Source: a virus | Strand: one strand, 5' to 3' | IMG/VR virus record: IMGVR_UViG_3300021964_000550 | Span: 1 to 23,538 of that record | DNA length: 23,538 nucleotides | Program-made: the position numbers and the translations under genes | Notes under the pieces: generated by a model | What the model was told of the DNA's origin: nothing | The model's input: the letters and a program-made list of their open reading frames with translations, nothing else | Databases searched by the model: none | Shown here: piece by piece, positions 23,339-23,538 of the stretch | Layout of the letters: each line of letters opens with the position of its first letter | How positions within the stretch are numbered: the stretch's first letter is position 1

Positions 23339-23346
23339 TATAAATA
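23339..23346 (-). promoter_or_regulatory. Putative late promoter of the lipoprotein unit
   Basis: Coding-strand octamer TATTTATA within CTATTTATAATAAACC, 13 bases before the ATG at 23325. It sits at the very end of the preceding gene, whose stop is at 23348-23350. Confidence 0.55.
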
Positions 23347-23347
23347 G

Positions 23348-23538
23348 TTACACTTTTATAGTAGTAGGATAACTATTATAAATCGGTTCAGTATTAGGAT
23401 TCTCTAACTGATATAGCTCATATATGTTTTGAAATAGTTTAAAGTTTTTCTCTATATCATCAACCTGAAGTACTTTCCATCCTTTACCTTGCATTACTCC
23501 TTTCTGTTTGCTAGGTCCTCTCGATTTTGCTTTAATCC
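23348..23538 (-). CDS. Unidentified protein, C-terminal fragment
   Basis: An open frame entering from the right edge codes for 62 residues and stops at 23348. It reads IKAKSRGPSKQKGVMQGKGW, then KVLQVDDIEKNFKLFQ and a C-terminus ending in PTTIKV. The N-terminal part is outside the window. The basic start and helical middle give no family. It ends 22 bases before the lipoprotein ATG and appears to be the last gene of the preceding unit. Confidence 0.6.
   Translation of the reverse strand, partial: IKAKSRGPSKQKGVMQGKGWKVLQVDDIEKNFKLFQNIYELYQLENPNTEPIYNSYPTTIKV

Noticed and set aside
1-23538. tRNA genes, CRISPR arrays, insertion sequences, attachment sites
   Set aside because: I saw no cloverleaf-like segment, regularly spaced repeats, transposase or integrase; the window is packed with structural-type genes.

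Overview
The window is the virion-morphogenesis block of a T4-like (tevenvirus-type) tailed phage. The T4 core is recognisable from sequence: terminase large subunit (gp17), portal (gp20), prohead protease (gp21), acidic scaffold (gp22) and major capsid protein (gp23). Every convincing gene is on the minus strand, genes overlap or abut, and no stretch over about 300 bases lacks a gene. The DNA is AT-rich, Shine-Dalgarno sequences are essentially absent, starts are preceded by A-rich sequence, and one gene encodes a lipoprotein with the signal peptide style common in Bacteroidetes. I infer a marine Bacteroidetes (flavobacterial) host; that is inference, not proof. Several small modules (DUF5872-like, C-terminal Cys/Lys tails, EF-hand loops) are of kinds I associate with marine T4-like phages.

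Layout in transcription order (right to left). (1) 23.3-19.4 kb: lipoprotein, P-loop kinase, nucleotidyltransferase fused to a zinc-protease-like domain, HAD phosphatase, zinc-ribbon protein. (2) 19.4-16.9 kb: coiled-coil/membrane protein, DUF5872-like protein, ParB-like plus ADP-ribosyltransferase-like protein, unknown protein. (3) 16.8-9.5 kb: a 1005-residue modular protein, an acidic-tailed protein, an EF-hand protein, a PD-(D/E)XK nuclease candidate and gp17. (4) gp20 alone. (5) three core-type proteins and gp21. (6) gp22 and gp23, with a hairpin-rich leader and a strong terminator. (7) neck-type genes running off the left edge.

Each of these seven units is preceded by the same octamer, TATTTATA on the coding strand, mostly 13-23 bases from the start codon. 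It is the exact reverse complement of the T4 late promoter TATAAATA, and I treat it as the probable late promoter of this phage.

Two further signals stand out. Many non-capsid proteins begin with a short amphipathic stretch ending in (L/I)xE. This is the form of the T4 capsid-targeting peptide that gp21 removes, so the kinase, the ART-like protein, the HAD enzyme and others may be packaged in the head and delivered with the DNA. In addition, 239 bases are apparently coding in two frames at once (lipoprotein tail and kinase P-loop), with a marked local rise in GC.
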